Positions 19,845-32,560 of a DNA stretch of 56,563 nt are shown here, one piece after another. The position numbers and the translations under genes were made by a program. The DNA comes from Stutzerimonas stutzeri. Lineage in GTDB: Bacteria > Pseudomonadota > Gammaproteobacteria > Pseudomonadales > Pseudomonadaceae. Position 1 is the first letter of the stretch; each line of letters begins with the position of its first letter. Below the pieces are notes generated by a model. That model was not told the origin of the DNA and did no database searches. It saw nothing but the letters and a program-made list of their open reading frames with translations. The stretch covers positions 1 through 56,563 of the forward strand of contig NZ_JAMOIE010000023.1 in the NCBI RefSeq assembly GCF_024448935.1, read 5' to 3'.

Positions 19845-20543
19845 TCAGCTTGGCTTCGTCGACCAGGACTCCCATCGGGCTGTACTGGGTTCATCCAGAT
19901 AGCTGGCGAGGGCATTGGCGAAGGTTTGCCTGGGTACGGGTCTCGCGCCAAAACTGGCCAGGTGTTGCGTGTGCATCTGGCAGTCAATCAGTTTGAATCC
20001 CCAGTCTCCGAGACGTTCCACCAGTGTCACGAATCCCGCCTTGGATGCATCGGTCGTACGGCTGAACATCGATTCACCGAAGAATAGTCGACCCATGGCG
20101 AGGCCATAGAGGCCACCGACCAACCGTTCGTCTTGCCAGACTTCGACTGAGTGGGCGATACCGAGCCGATGCAGCTCCAGATAAGCGTCTTGCATCGGTA
20201 TGGTGATCCATGTGCCGTCGGTGTGGTTGCGCGGTCCGGCACAGCCTTCGATAACGTCTCGGAACGCTTGGTCGAAAGTGATGCTGAATGTTCCTTGCCG
20301 TAACTTCTTGCGCAGGCTGCGAGAGACATGCAGTTCTTCGGGATAGAGCACGGTGCGCGGGTCGGGTGACCACCAGAGCAGCGGCTGCCCTTCCTGATAC
20401 CAGGGGAAGCAGCCATGACGGTAAGCCGTCAGCAAGCGCTCAGGCGATAGATCGCCTCCTGCAGCGAGAAGCCCGTTGGGCTCGCGCAGAGCTTTTTCGA
20501 GTGGGGGGAACGACAGGTTGTCGCGCTGCAGCCAGGTCAGCAT
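19845..20543 (-). CDS. aat: Leucyl/phenylalanyl-tRNA-protein transferase
   Basis: Adds Leu or Phe from aminoacyl-tRNA to proteins with N-terminal Lys or Arg, making primary N-degrons for ClpS. It has 232 residues counted from MLTWLQRDN; a GTG four codons upstream (20555) is an alternative and neither has a strong ribosome binding site. Family motifs are [49 protein letters not shown] and [11 protein letters not shown]. It lies between trxB and bpt on the same strand. Confidence 0.95.
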   Translation of the reverse strand: MLTWLQRDNLSFPPLEKALREPNGLLAAGGDLSPERLLTAYRHGCFPWYQEGQPLLWWSPDPRTVLYPEELHVSRSLRKKLRQGTFSITFDQAFRDVIEGCAGPRNHTDGTWITIPMQDAYLELHRLGIAHSVEVWQDERLVGGLYGLAMGRLFFGESMFSRTTDASKAGFVTLVERLGDWGFKLIDCQMHTQHLASFGARPVPRQTFANALASYLDEPSTARWESWSTKPS

Positions 20544-20588
20544 ATCGATAGTCACGGGGCGGATGGCGGCATCCGCCCGGAGAAGGGG

Positions 20589-21545
<957 letters not shown>

Positions 21546-21750
21546 TCATAAGCCTTTGTTACCAATAGAGAAGCGTGCTCCAGTCGAGTCACGTTTTGAA
21601 AACCTGTCGTTTATGCTACACCGAAGCACGGACAAAAGCCCAAGCCGGCACGGAACCGGCATGCCTTCGAATCGACAAACCCGTACAATGTCCAGGTTCA
21701 GGCTGACTACGGTTCATAGAGCGCGCCGCGGGCGCAGGAAATAAAGCGTT

Positions 21751-24156
21751 TTGAAGAATACCTCCTCTACCGCGCCAGCTTCCATCTGGCGACAGCAGTT
21801 GCATTACCGTCTCAAAGAAGGGGCACTGATCGCGCTCGGCGCGCTTTGTGCCTACCTCTGGATGGCGCTGCTTACCTACGATCCCTCCGATCCTGGTTGG
21901 ACCCATACCAGCAACGTCCAGCAGGTCCATAATGCTGCCGGCCGCGCTGGCGCCTGGTTTGCCGATGTGCTGTTCATGGCGCTCGGCTACTTTGCTTTCC
22001 TGTTTCCGTTGCTGTTAGGCGTCAAGACCTGGCAGGTCTTTCGCGCACGTCACCAACCCTGGAGCTGGAACGGGTGGCTGTTTTCCTGGCGGCTGATCGG
22101 GCTCGTCTTTCTGATTCTTTCCGGATCTGCGCTCGCCTATATCCACTTTCAGTTTGCGGATGGTTTGCCTGCTTCGGCGGGCGGCGCTTTGGGCGAAAGC
22201 CTGGGACAGCTCGCCGAGGCAGCGCTGAATGTTCAGGGCAGTACGCTACTGCTGCTGGCGTTCTTCCTGTTCGGGTTGACGGTTTTTACGGACCTTTCAT
22301 GGTTCAAGGTGATGGACCTGACCGGCAAGATTACGCTCGACCTGGTAGAGCTGATTCAGAGTTTCTTTAGCCGCTGGTGGTCCGCGCGTAACGAGCGTAA
22401 GCAGGTCGTTGCGCAGCTGCGCGAAGCTGATGACGTGGTAAACGACGTCGCCGGCTCGCTCCCGGATCACCGAGAGCGCGCCAAGGTCAAGGAACGGTTG
22501 CTTGAGCGCGAGGAGTCGTTGAGCAAGCACATGAGCGAGCGCGATAAGCGCCCGCCGCCGATGATTCCTGCCGCTGCACCGCCCAAGCCGGTCGAGCAGA
22601 GCAAGCGCGTGCTGAAGGAAAAGCAGGCCAACCTGTTCGTCGATCCGCTGATCGAAGGCAGCGTCCCTCCGTTGTCCTTGCTGGACGCGGCGGAAAAGCA
22701 GCAGAAGCAGTACTTACCAGAATCGCTCGAAGCCATGTCGCGGTTGCTGGAAATCAAGCTGAAGGAGTTTGGCGTAGAGGTCATCGTCGAGTCGGTTCAT
22801 CCGGGCCCGGTGATCACTCGTTTCGAAATCCAGCCGGCCGCCGGGGTCAAGGTCAGCCGCATCTCCAACTTGGCGAAGGATCTGGCCCGCTCGCTGGCGG
22901 TCATTAGCGTGCGCGTCGTTGAGGTGATCCCCGGCAAGACTACCGTCGGTATTGAGATCCCCAACGAAGACCGTCAGATCGTGCGGTTCTCGGAAGTGCT
23001 GTCGTCCGCGCCCTATGACGACGCCAAGTCGCCGGTGACCATCGCGCTTGGCCACGATATCGGCGGCAAACCTGTCATCGCCGACCTGGCAAGGATGCCC
23101 CACCTGCTGGTTGCCGGTACCACCGGTTCGGGCAAGTCGGTCGGTGTGAATGCCATGATCCTGTCGATTCTTTTCAAGTCCACGCCGGAAGACGCGCGGT
23201 TGATCATGATCGACCCGAAGATGCTTGAGTTGTCGATCTATGAAGGCATTCCGCACCTGTTGTGTCCGGTCGTGACCGACATGAAGGAAGCAGCCAACGC
23301 GCTGCGCTGGAGCGTCGCCGAAATGGAGCGGCGCTACAAGCTGATGGCGGCCATGGGGGTGCGTAATCTGGCCGGCTTCAACCGTAAGGTGAAGGACGCG
23401 GAGGAGGCCGGTACGCCGCTGAGCGACCCACTGTATCGCCGCGAAAGCATGGAAGACGAAGCGCCGCTGCTGAAGAAGCTGCCAACCATTGTGGTGGTGG
23501 TGGACGAATTCGCCGACATGATGATGATCGTCGGCAAGAAGGTCGAAGAGCTGATTGCGCGTATTGCCCAAAAGGCACGGGCGGCAGGTATCCATCTAAT
23601 CCTGGCGACCCAGCGGCCGTCGGTGGATGTGATCACCGGCCTGATCAAGGCCAACATTCCAACCCGTATGGCGTTTCAGGTATCAAGCAAAATCGACTCG
23701 CGGACCATTCTCGACCAGGGCGGCGCCGAGCAACTGCTCGGCCACGGTGACATGCTTTACCTGCCGCCGGGAACCGGTCTGCCGATTCGGGTCCATGGCG
23801 CGTTCGTTTCCGATGAAGAGGTGCATCGTGTTGTCGAGGCCTGGAAGGCTCGCGGTGCTCCGGATTACATCGAAGAGATCCTGGTCGGCGTCGAGGAGTC
23901 CGGCAGTGGCTTCGAAGGCGGTGGAGGCGAGGGTGGCAGCGGTGAGGACAGTGAAGACGATCCGCTTTACGATGAAGCGGTACGCTTCGTCACTGAAAGT
24001 CGCCGGGCTTCCATCTCTGCCGTTCAGCGCAAGCTCAAGATCGGCTACAACCGCGCCGCACGGATGATCGAAGCCATGGAAATGGCGGGCGTCGTCACCT
24101 CTATGAACACCAACGGCTCGCGCGAAGTGCTCGCGCCGCCTGCTACCCGCGACTAG
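21751..24156 (+). CDS. ftsK: DNA translocase FtsK
   Basis: A septal DNA pump that aligns chromosome ends and activates XerCD at dif; 801 residues. Four membrane segments lie within residues 20-190, followed by a short charged linker. The motor begins at about 330, with Walker A GTTGSGKS (456-463) and Walker [15 protein letters not shown]. The C-terminal winged-helix gamma domain ([38 protein letters not shown]) reads KOPS sequences. The start appears to be TTG, with AGGAA 10 bases upstream and no suitable in-frame ATG. lolA follows after 15 bases. Confidence 0.96.
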   Translation: MKNTSSTAPASIWRQQLHYRLKEGALIALGALCAYLWMALLTYDPSDPGWTHTSNVQQVHNAAGRAGAWFADVLFMALGYFAFLFPLLLGVKTWQVFRARHQPWSWNGWLFSWRLIGLVFLILSGSALAYIHFQFADGLPASAGGALGESLGQLAEAALNVQGSTLLLLAFFLFGLTVFTDLSWFKVMDLTGKITLDLVELIQSFFSRWWSARNERKQVVAQLREADDVVNDVAGSLPDHRERAKVKERLLEREESLSKHMSERDKRPPPMIPAAAPPKPVEQSKRVLKEKQANLFVDPLIEGSVPPLSLLDAAEKQQKQYLPESLEAMSRLLEIKLKEFGVEVIVESVHPGPVITRFEIQPAAGVKVSRISNLAKDLARSLAVISVRVVEVIPGKTTVGIEIPNEDRQIVRFSEVLSSAPYDDAKSPVTIALGHDIGGKPVIADLARMPHLLVAGTTGSGKSVGVNAMILSILFKSTPEDARLIMIDPKMLELSIYEGIPHLLCPVVTDMKEAANALRWSVAEMERRYKLMAAMGVRNLAGFNRKVKDAEEAGTPLSDPLYRRESMEDEAPLLKKLPTIVVVVDEFADMMMIVGKKVEELIARIAQKARAAGIHLILATQRPSVDVITGLIKANIPTRMAFQVSSKIDSRTILDQGGAEQLLGHGDMLYLPPGTGLPIRVHGAFVSDEEVHRVVEAWKARGAPDYIEEILVGVEESGSGFEGGGGEGGSGEDSEDDPLYDEAVRFVTESRRASISAVQRKLKIGYNRAARMIEAMEMAGVVTSMNTNGSREVLAPPATRD

Positions 24157-24171
24157 GTCGCCGAGGGCTTC

Positions 24172-24798
24172 ATGCAATTGATTCGTGCGTTGTTTGCATC
24201 CGCTCTGCTGTTTGCCCTGGTTCCGGCCCATGCCGACCAGGCCGCCTCTGTGCAACGCCTGACCGGCCTGCTGCAGCAGGCCGAAACCTTGACCGGCCGC
24301 TTTTCCCAGCTGTCTCTGGATGGCACCGGAACCCAGCTGCAAGAGACCTCCGGTGAGATGGCGCTCAAGCGCCCGGGCCAGTTTCGTTGGCATACCGATG
24401 AGCCGATGGAGCAGTTGCTGGTTTCTAACGGTCAGAAAGTCTGGTTGTACGACCCGGATCTCGAGCAGGTCACCATCCAGACACTCGACCAGCGCCTGAC
24501 CCATACCCCGGCATTGCTGTTGTCGGGCGATGTATCGGCAATCAACGAGAACTTCGAGGTGACGCACCAGGAGGCGGGGGAAGTGGTCGATTTCACGCTC
24601 AAGCCGAAGGCCAAGGACACACTGTTCGACAGCCTTCGTCTGTCGTTTCGCGGTGGCGTGATCAACGACATGCAAATGGTTGACGGCGTAGGCCAACGCA
24701 CCAACATCCTGTTTCAGGGTGTCAAGTTGAACCAGCCACTCAAGGCCGAGCTGTTCACCTTTGACGTTCCCGCTGGGGCCGACGTCATCTCCGAATAA
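24172..24798 (+). CDS. lolA: Outer-membrane lipoprotein carrier protein LolA
   Basis: A periplasmic chaperone that takes lipoproteins from LolCDE and hands them to LolB. It has 208 residues with a signal peptide ([21 protein letters not shown], cleaved near residue 21) and the single-domain half-barrel typical of LolA ([38 protein letters not shown]). It lies between ftsK and rarA, as in most gammaproteobacteria. Confidence 0.96.
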   Translation: MQLIRALFASALLFALVPAHADQAASVQRLTGLLQQAETLTGRFSQLSLDGTGTQLQETSGEMALKRPGQFRWHTDEPMEQLLVSNGQKVWLYDPDLEQVTIQTLDQRLTHTPALLLSGDVSAINENFEVTHQEAGEVVDFTLKPKAKDTLFDSLRLSFRGGVINDMQMVDGVGQRTNILFQGVKLNQPLKAELFTFDVPAGADVISE

Positions 24799-24873
24799 CA
24801 GGCATTCGCTTTTCCGTTTACCCACACGGCCTGCTTTCCCGCAGGCCGTGTGCATCAGAGGCTTGCGTCGCCG

Positions 24874-26199
24874 ATGGATCTGTTCAGCCGTGAACCTGTC
24901 GCTCAACCCCTCGCCGCACGCCTGCGCGCCGCCAGTCTTGACGAATATGTCGGGCAGGAGCATCTGTTGGCGCGCGGCAAACCGTTGCGTGAGGCGCTGG
25001 AGCAGGGTGCGTTGCACTCGATGGTGTTCTGGGGGCCGCCCGGCGTCGGCAAGACCACCCTGGCGCGGCTGTTGGCCAAAGTGTCTGACGCGCACTTCGA
25101 GACCGTCTCGGCGGTGCTGGCGGGCGTCAGGGAGATTCGCCAGGCTGTAGAAATTGCCAAGCAGCAAGCGGCCCAGTACGGACGGCGCACCATCCTCTTC
25201 GTTGATGAAGTGCATCGCTTCAACAAGTCCCAGCAGGACGCCTTCCTGCCCTACGTTGAAGATGGCACGCTGATCTTCATCGGTGCGACCACCGAAAACC
25301 CGTCGTTCGAGCTTAACAATGCCTTGCTGTCGCGTGCCCGGGTCTACGTGCTCAAGAGCCTTGACGAGGCTGCGCTACGCAGGCTGGTCACGCGCGCATT
25401 GACCGAGTCCAAGGGATTGGGCGACCTCCATCTGAGCCTGCCGGATGAGAGTTTTCAGATCCTCCTGGCAGCCGCTGATGGTGACGGACGACGGCTATTG
25501 AACCTGCTGGAAAACGCCTCGGACCTGGCCGAAGAGGGTGGCGAGATCAGCGTCGAACTGCTGCAGGATCTGCTGGGCGACAGCCGGCGGCGCTTCGACA
25601 AGGGGGGGGAGGCCTTTTACGACCAGATATCGGCGTTGCATAAGTCGGTCCGCGGTTCGAATCCGGACGCTTCGTTGTACTGGTTTGCCCGCATGATCGA
25701 CGGTGGTTGCGATCCGCTGTACATCGCCAGGCGGGTGGTCCGCATGGCCAGTGAAGAAGTTGGCAATGCCGACCCTCGGGCGCTGAGCCTGTGTCTGTCG
25801 GCGTGGGATGTGCAGGAACGGCTGGGAAGTCCGGAAGGCGAACTGGCCGTCGCCCAGGCCATCGTCTATCTTGCTTGCGCGCCGAAGAGCAACGCGGTTT
25901 ACAGCGCCTTCAATGCAGCGATGCGGGACGTTCGGGAGAACGGCTCGGCGGAGGTTCCGTTGCACCTGCGTAATGCGCCGACCCGGCTGATGAAAGAGCT
26001 GGGTTACGGCAACGAATATCGCTACGCCCATGATGAGCCTGACGCCTACGCTGCGGGTGAGGACTATTTTCCAGAAGCAATAGAGCCGCGCCACTATTAC
26101 GACCCCGTACCGCGTGGACTGGAAAGCAAGATCCGCGACAAACTTGAGCATCTGGCACGTCTCGATCAGCAAAGCCCGCGGCAGCGGAGAAAGACATGA
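24874..26199 (+). CDS. rarA: Replication-associated recombination protein RarA (MgsA)
   Basis: A AAA+ ATPase of the clamp-loader type acting at stalled replication forks; 441 residues. Walker [10 protein letters not shown] is near 55-63 and Walker B is [10 protein letters not shown], followed by the sensor [10 protein letters not shown] and a C-terminal tetramerisation domain. The ATG at 24874 was chosen because [18 protein letters not shown] is the family N-terminus; an in-frame GTG lies 8 codons earlier. It overlaps crcB by 4 bases. Confidence 0.95.
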   Translation: MDLFSREPVAQPLAARLRAASLDEYVGQEHLLARGKPLREALEQGALHSMVFWGPPGVGKTTLARLLAKVSDAHFETVSAVLAGVREIRQAVEIAKQQAAQYGRRTILFVDEVHRFNKSQQDAFLPYVEDGTLIFIGATTENPSFELNNALLSRARVYVLKSLDEAALRRLVTRALTESKGLGDLHLSLPDESFQILLAAADGDGRRLLNLLENASDLAEEGGEISVELLQDLLGDSRRRFDKGGEAFYDQISALHKSVRGSNPDASLYWFARMIDGGCDPLYIARRVVRMASEEVGNADPRALSLCLSAWDVQERLGSPEGELAVAQAIVYLACAPKSNAVYSAFNAAMRDVRENGSAEVPLHLRNAPTRLMKELGYGNEYRYAHDEPDAYAAGEDYFPEAIEPRHYYDPVPRGLESKIRDKLEHLARLDQQSPRQRRKT

Positions 26200-26570
26200 T
26201 TCGCACGGTGCTGGCCGTGGCCGCCGGCGGTGTTGTAGGTACGCTGATCAGATTCGGCGTCTCGACATGGGTCTCCGCTCAGTGGCCAAGGTACTTTTTC
26301 TTCGCGACCCTCGCGGTGAATCTGCTTGGCTGTCTGCTTATTGGCTATCTGTACGCCTCTTTCCTGCACCGTCCCGAACTGTCCCCGGAGATGCGCAGCG
26401 GGTTGATCGTTGGCTTTCTCGGTGCGTTAACGACGTTTTCCAGCTTCTCGCTGGACGGTTTGCGCCTGCTGGAAAGTGGCCAACCCGCGACAGCCTTCGG
26501 TTACCTGGGCGCGAGTGTGCTCGGTGGTCTGTTGGCCGCCTGGCTCGGACTTACGCTTGGCAGGTTATGA
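26196..26570 (+). CDS. crcB: Fluoride channel CrcB/Fluc
   Basis: A 124-residue inner-membrane protein with four transmembrane helices; Fluc channels export fluoride as antiparallel dimers. The signature [16 protein letters not shown] with the selectivity phenylalanines is present, as is the N-terminal [11 protein letters not shown]. Its ATG overlaps the rarA stop (ATGA), so it is made as part of the lolA-rarA-crcB-serS run. No fluoride riboswitch fits in front, since there is no leader. Confidence 0.94.
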   Translation: MIRTVLAVAAGGVVGTLIRFGVSTWVSAQWPRYFFFATLAVNLLGCLLIGYLYASFLHRPELSPEMRSGLIVGFLGALTTFSSFSLDGLRLLESGQPATAFGYLGASVLGGLLAAWLGLTLGRL

Positions 26571-26627
26571 ACCTGGCCTGGATCACAGTAAACTTCGCTT
26601 CTTTGCCTTTCCTCAAAGCTTCCATAG

Positions 26628-27920
<1,293 letters not shown>

Positions 27921-28040
27921 TCCGGCGATAGCGTGCCGACGCAGGTGCAGAGAGACGGGTGATGTGCTTCATAGGGTAATGGCCGAACGACCGTCCGGGC
28001 TCTCTTGATTCTCGACAAGGGCCATCACAGCCGTAAGGTT

Positions 28041-28058
28041 TGAGATAGCTCTATCTCA
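28041..28058. promoter_or_regulatory. Inverted repeat before cysG (TGAGATAG-CT-CTATCTCA)
   Basis: Two perfect 8-bp arms around a 2-base centre, 21 bp before the cysG start codon and just ahead of its ribosome binding site (CCAGGA). It could be an operator dyad or, if transcribed, a hairpin upstream of the start. No regulator can be named. Confidence 0.5.
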
Positions 28059-28079
28059 TGTTGTCACCAGGACTGGTCC

Positions 28080-29477
28080 ATGGATTTTTTGCCGCTTTTC
28101 CACAATCTGAAGGGCCGTCCGGTACTGGTCGTCGGCGGCGGGGAAGTTGCGCTGCGAAAGGCTCGCTTGTTGTCAGAAGCGGGCGCCGTGCTGCGCGTTG
28201 TCGCCCCGGAAGTAGGGGCGCAGTTGAGCGAGCTGGTAGCGCAAGGCGGCGGACAGACAATCGTTCGAGGTTATCTCGCTGGGGACTTGTCAGGCTGCGT
28301 GTTGGCGGTCGCTGCGACCGATGACGAGCCGCTCAATGAGCAGGTATCCGAAGACGCCAAGGCGCTTGGCATGCCGGTCAACGTGGTGGATTCGCCGCAG
28401 CTGTGTACGGTGATTTTCCCGGCCATTGTTGACCGCTCGCCGCTGATGATCGCTGTTTCCAGCGGTGGTGATGCGCCCGTGCTGGCGCGCCTCATGCGCG
28501 CGCGCATCGAGACCTGGGTGCCAGCGGTCTATGGGGAATTGGCAGGCCTGGCGAAGAAATTCCGCCGCCAGGTCAAGGCCAAATTTGCAGACGTACAGCA
28601 GCGGCGTGTGTTCTGGGAGGAAGTCTTCCAGGGCAGCGTCGCGGAGCGTGCGCTCGCCGGTCAGGCGCAAGAGGCCGAGCGGCTCTTGGAGGAAAAACTG
28701 TCCGGTGCGGAGCCGAAAACCCTGGGCGAGGTCTATCTGGTCGGTGCCGGACCGGGCGATCCTGATCTGCTGACCTTCCGTGCCCTGCGCCTGATGCAGC
28801 AGGCCGACGTGGTCCTCTACGACCGCTTGGTAGCGCCCGCGATCCTCGACCTGTGCCGGCGCGATGCCGATCGCATCTATGTCGGTAAACAGCGCGCAGC
28901 GCATGCGGTGCCGCAGGATCAGATCAACCAGTTGCTGGTTACCCTGGCCAAAGAAGGCAAGCGCGTGTTGCGGCTCAAAGGCGGCGATCCGTTCATATTC
29001 GGGCGAGGCGGCGAAGAGATCGAAGAACTGGCGGCGCACGACGTGCCGTTCCAGGTCGTCCCCGGGATCACCGCGGCCAGTGGCTGCGCGGCCTATGCCG
29101 GTATCCCGCTTACCCATCGTGATCATGCACAGTCGGTACGCTTCGTGACGGGGCACTTGAAGGATGGCAGCTGCGATTTGCCGTGGTCGGAACTGGTCGC
29201 GCCCAGTCAGACCCTGGTGTTCTACATGGGGCTGGTCGGTCTGCCGGTGATCTGTCAGCAGCTGATCGCACACGGTCGCGCTGCCGATACCCCCGCTGCC
29301 TTGGTCCAGCAGGGAACGACGATCAATCAACGGGTATTTACCGGAACGCTCGCCAACCTGGCCGAGCGAGTGGCCAACGAGCAGGTGCAGGCACCAACGC
29401 TGATCATTGTCGGCGAGGTGGTGCAGTTACGCGAAAAACTTGCTTGGTTCGAAGACGCTCAGAACCGCGACAGGTAA
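28080..29477 (+). CDS. cysG: Siroheme synthase CysG (trifunctional)
   Basis: Makes siroheme, the cofactor of sulfite and nitrite reductases, from uroporphyrinogen III. It has 465 residues. The N-terminal half is the NAD-dependent precorrin-2 dehydrogenase and ferrochelatase ([13 protein letters not shown], Rossmann; dimerisation to about 210). The C-terminal half, from about 217, is the SAM-dependent methyltransferase ([15 protein letters not shown], then [16 protein letters not shown]). The last 19 bases overlap the 3' end of the convergent quinone-reductase gene. An inverted repeat at 28041-28058 precedes it. Confidence 0.97.
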   Translation: MDFLPLFHNLKGRPVLVVGGGEVALRKARLLSEAGAVLRVVAPEVGAQLSELVAQGGGQTIVRGYLAGDLSGCVLAVAATDDEPLNEQVSEDAKALGMPVNVVDSPQLCTVIFPAIVDRSPLMIAVSSGGDAPVLARLMRARIETWVPAVYGELAGLAKKFRRQVKAKFADVQQRRVFWEEVFQGSVAERALAGQAQEAERLLEEKLSGAEPKTLGEVYLVGAGPGDPDLLTFRALRLMQQADVVLYDRLVAPAILDLCRRDADRIYVGKQRAAHAVPQDQINQLLVTLAKEGKRVLRLKGGDPFIFGRGGEEIEELAAHDVPFQVVPGITAASGCAAYAGIPLTHRDHAQSVRFVTGHLKDGSCDLPWSELVAPSQTLVFYMGLVGLPVICQQLIAHGRAADTPAALVQQGTTINQRVFTGTLANLAERVANEQVQAPTLIIVGEVVQLREKLAWFEDAQNRDR

Positions 29478-30505
29478 CTATCGCGGCCTCCGAGACGGTC
29501 ATCGCCTTGACGCGACCAGATGCCCGTTCCGGCCAGCCGATCCCGATCATGCGCGCGGCCCAGCGACAGCTCTGGGCCTTTGGGTACGATGCCGTTGCCG
29601 TTGATATGCCGGTGACTGGCGTAGTAGTGGTGCTTGATGTGGGTGAAGTCGACGGTCTCGGCAATCCCCGGCCACTGGTACAGCTCCCGTAGCCAATTCG
29701 AAAGATTGGGATAGTCCTCGATCCGTCGCAAGTTGCATTTGAAGTGACCGTGGTAGACGGCATCGAAGCGAACGATGGTGGTGAACAGACGCCAATCCGC
29801 CTCCGTCAGGTATTCGCCGGTCAGGTAGCGATGCTCGTCGAGACGCTGTTCGAGCCAATCGAGCTCGGCGAACAATTCATCGAATGCTGCTTCGTAGGCC
29901 TTCTGCGTTGAGGCAAAGCCGGCCCGGTAGACGCCATTGTTGACGCGTGGATAGATGCGTTCGTTGAGGACGTCGATCTCGGCACGTAGCGGCTCTGGGT
30001 AGAGATCCAGCCTCGAGCCAGTCAGATCATCGAAAGCGCCGTTGAAGATGCGAATGAGCTCGGCCGATTCGTTGTTGACGATGCGTTGCGCCTGCTTATC
30101 CCAAAGCACCGGAACCGTCACGCGGCCGGTGTACTGAGCGTCATCAGCGGTATAGCGCTGATGCAGATAGCTCAGGCCATCCAGCGCATCGCCAGTCGAG
30201 CCCCGTTGCGGGTCGAATGTCCAGCCGTGCTCCGCCATCAGCCAGCTGACCACCGAAACGTCGATCAACGGCTCGAGCTGTTTCAGTTTGCGATAAATCA
30301 GGGTGCGATGAGCCCAGGGGCAGGCCAGCGAGACATAGAGATGATAACGGCCAGCTTGTGCCTGAACGGCAGGGCGGCTATCTGGCCCTGGCGAACCGTC
30401 CGTGGTGATCCAGTCTCGCCGTTGGGCCTGCTCTCGCTGGAATTCCCCCTCGTTACTGTTTTCGTACCAGCGGTCTTGCCACTGGCCGTCGACCAGAAGT
30501 CCCAT
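29459..30505 (-). CDS. Glutathionyl-hydroquinone reductase (Xi-class glutathione transferase)
   Basis: Reduces glutathionyl-hydroquinones using glutathione. It has 348 residues; the N-terminal thioredoxin-like domain carries the catalytic [10 protein letters not shown], with the nucleophilic Cys typical of the YqjG/PcpF group, and the all-helical C-terminal domain follows ([27 protein letters not shown]). It is about 20 residues longer at the C-terminus than E. coli YqjG as I recall it; that tail overlaps the end of cysG on the other strand. The start MGLLVDGQW follows the family. Confidence 0.93.
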   Translation of the reverse strand: MGLLVDGQWQDRWYENSNEGEFQREQAQRRDWITTDGSPGPDSRPAVQAQAGRYHLYVSLACPWAHRTLIYRKLKQLEPLIDVSVVSWLMAEHGWTFDPQRGSTGDALDGLSYLHQRYTADDAQYTGRVTVPVLWDKQAQRIVNNESAELIRIFNGAFDDLTGSRLDLYPEPLRAEIDVLNERIYPRVNNGVYRAGFASTQKAYEAAFDELFAELDWLEQRLDEHRYLTGEYLTEADWRLFTTIVRFDAVYHGHFKCNLRRIEDYPNLSNWLRELYQWPGIAETVDFTHIKHHYYASHRHINGNGIVPKGPELSLGRAHDRDRLAGTGIWSRQGDDRLGGRDSYLSRF

Positions 30506-30589
30506 GCTTACCTCCACGGTTTCGAATTAGAAACAGTGTAGGTGTCATGGCTCGATTGATGAGTCGCAAAGCCCGGTCAAACCAATCGT

Positions 30590-31570
30590 TCAGGTCGATA
30601 GATGCCGATGCGCCCAGAACTCACGAGCCTGATCGAACGCTGCTTCACGGGGCTGGCCAAGGCCTCGGAATGCCAAGGCCATCGTCGCAACGACCGCAAG
30701 CTCGCCGTAGGCATCTTCGGCACCTTGCCAGACAGCAACCAGCTGCTGCGGATCGAGCTGCGCAGGTTTGACGTGACGCTGCGGCGACAGCGCCGGCCAG
30801 TCTTCGTCCCAAGACTCGCCCGCCTGGGTACCGTACAGGTGCGCAGCGCCATCGGGGTTGATCTCGATCTCGCCGCCTTCGCCCTTGATCACGATTGAGG
30901 TATCGCCCAGTAGCCGGCTGGCTTCCCTGTGATTTGCCTGATAGCCCGGGTGGAAAATGCTCTGCAGCCCGCAGCGGGCACTCAGTGGGTTGAGGATGCG
31001 AGCCAGTGAATGGATAGGGGAACGCAAGCCGAGAACGTTGCGCTGATCGATCATGCGCTGAAGCCCCGGCATCCACGCACCGAGTGGCATGAAGGCAATA
31101 TTACCCCGGTCCAGGGCCGCAGCCGCGCTAACCCAATCCTCACATTGGGCGATTTCCAACAACGCAAGCTGCTGCTCGGTATACATCCGCCCTGCGGTGT
31201 GCGCGCCACCGCCGTGCATCAGAATCCGAATGCCGTTTCGTGCCAGGCATTTCGCAGCAAGCAAATACCAGGGCAGATGACGCTTCTTGCCGGCATAGCT
31301 TGGCCAGTCAATATCCACCGCGATTGCGGGCGCTTGCAGGCGCTCGCGCACGGCTTCGGTGAATCCTGCCAGTTCTTCGGCACTTTCTTCCTTGTGCCGT
31401 AACAGCATGAGAAAAGCGCCGAGCTGCGTGTCTTCCACCTTCCCGTCAAGCAGCATGCCCATGGCTTCGCGCGCTTCTTCGCGGGTCAGGTCACGGGCGC
31501 CGCGCTTGCCTTTGCCGAGAATGCGGACGAAGACGGCGAAAGGATGTTCGGCAGGGGTGACCAGGCTCAT
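30590..31570 (-). CDS. ybiB: TrpD2/YbiB-family nucleic-acid-binding protein
   Basis: A 326-residue protein with the anthranilate phosphoribosyltransferase fold (residues 1-75 helical domain, then the alpha/beta domain). The trpD PRPP motif GTGGD is not seen; the equivalent stretch reads ILMHGGGAHTAGR. YbiB (TrpD2) proteins bind nucleic acid rather than make tryptophan. It overlaps tusE by 4 bases, which ties it to the tus operon, suggesting but not proving a role in tRNA metabolism. Confidence 0.87.
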   Translation of the reverse strand: MSLVTPAEHPFAVFVRILGKGKRGARDLTREEAREAMGMLLDGKVEDTQLGAFLMLLRHKEESAEELAGFTEAVRERLQAPAIAVDIDWPSYAGKKRHLPWYLLAAKCLARNGIRILMHGGGAHTAGRMYTEQQLALLEIAQCEDWVSAAAALDRGNIAFMPLGAWMPGLQRMIDQRNVLGLRSPIHSLARILNPLSARCGLQSIFHPGYQANHREASRLLGDTSIVIKGEGGEIEINPDGAAHLYGTQAGESWDEDWPALSPQRHVKPAQLDPQQLVAVWQGAEDAYGELAVVATMALAFRGLGQPREAAFDQAREFWAHRHLST

Positions 31571-31902
31571 ATGCAATTGCTCGGTTTCGGCAGGCCTGCC
31601 AGCTTTGCAGCCAGCTTGGCAGGGGTGCCTTTGAATAGGCGGTTCAGATGCATGCTGTTGCCCTTTTCCGGGCCAAGTTTCAATGCGGTGTACTTGATCA
31701 GCGGACGCGTTGCGGGCGACAGCTGAAACGCCTGATAAAACTCGCGCAGCACCCGGAGAATTTCCCAGTGTTCGGCTTGGAGGGTGATCCCTTCAGCGTT
31801 CGCCAGTGCTTCTGCGACCGGCTCGCTCCAATCGTTGAGATCAACCAGGAAGCCTTCCTGATCCACAGCAACGCTTATGCCATTGATGATCAGCCCGTTC
31901 AT
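31567..31902 (-). CDS. tusE: Sulfur relay protein TusE (DsrC family)
   Basis: The last carrier of the Tus relay, passing a persulfide to MnmA for tRNA 2-thiolation. It has 111 residues of the DsrC fold. The C-terminal flexible arm ends NCI with the conserved penultimate cysteine that carries the sulfur. The N-terminal GISVAVDQEGFLVDLNDWSEPVAEALA is characteristic. Its ATG overlaps the tusB stop, and its stop overlaps the ybiB start. Confidence 0.95.
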   Translation of the reverse strand: MNGLIINGISVAVDQEGFLVDLNDWSEPVAEALANAEGITLQAEHWEILRVLREFYQAFQLSPATRPLIKYTALKLGPEKGNSMHLNRLFKGTPAKLAAKLAGLPKPSNCI

Positions 31903-32201
31903 AGCCAGGAATTGGTCCGGTCATAACGACAGCAGAGCTCGACGAAGCCGTCGTAGTCGACCTGCTGCAGGCGCGACGGCAGGGAGTGGATGCCACGGGC
32001 GGCCACGTCTTCGTCCAGCGCGAACAGTGCGATGCTCTCGGGCATCAGATCCAACGCTTTCCGCTGGGCCGTGCCGTCTTTCAGTGCATATACCGCATCC
32101 CCACAAAGCAACAGCGCATCGTCGGCAGTGACCAGATGCAAGCAGCTGGCCAGGCGGCTATCGGCAAACGGGGAGTGTGAAAGCAGGTGCAGAGTTGCCA
32201 T
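31899..32201 (-). CDS. tusB: Sulfur relay protein TusB
   Basis: A 100-residue subunit of the TusBCD complex (DsrH family). Short strands MATLHLLSHSPF and DALLLCGDAVYAL give the DsrEFH fold. It overlaps tusE by 4 bases and shares one base with the tusC stop, so the four genes are translated in a chain. Confidence 0.9.
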   Translation of the reverse strand: MATLHLLSHSPFADSRLASCLHLVTADDALLLCGDAVYALKDGTAQRKALDLMPESIALFALDEDVAARGIHSLPSRLQQVDYDGFVELCCRYDRTNSWL

Positions 32202-32560
32202 CAGAGCGTGATCACATGGTCGTAGCGGTTAATAAGGGCGCGCAGGCCGGCATCGTCCAGTAACTCTACCGGCAGCGACAGCGTGGCCTCATCCAGCCCG
32301 CGCTCGTTGAGGCTGCGCTTGGCCGCGTACAGCGCGTCGATGCCAAACATGGGAAGCGCCTGCAGGTTGGCGGTCAGGTCCTTTTGCTGCAGCCGAGTGG
32401 CCTGCTGAGCAGGCGCCAGCTGAAATACCCCATCATCGAGAAACAACAGCCCGAGCGGCAATTCGAACGCGCCGCCGGCCAGAACGATATCCAGTGCCTC
32501 GCGTGCCGAAGGACCGGACCACGGCGACTGCCGCGTGATGATGAGCATCGAGCGCGCCAT
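32201..32560 (-). CDS. tusC: Sulfur relay protein TusC
   Basis: A 119-residue subunit of TusBCD (DsrF family). The start MARSMLIITRQSPWSGPSAREALDI matches the family; a longer frame upstream overlaps tusD and is rejected. Its ATG shares one base with the tusD stop (TGATG). It structures the hexamer; the sulfur-carrying cysteine is in TusD. Confidence 0.9.
   Translation of the reverse strand: MARSMLIITRQSPWSGPSAREALDIVLAGGAFELPLGLLFLDDGVFQLAPAQQATRLQQKDLTANLQALPMFGIDALYAAKRSLNERGLDEATLSLPVELLDDAGLRALINRYDHVITL

Noticed and set aside
23683..25215. A 510-codon minus-strand open frame spanning ftsK, lolA and rarA
   Set aside because: It crosses three well-supported plus-strand genes and encodes no recognisable motif.
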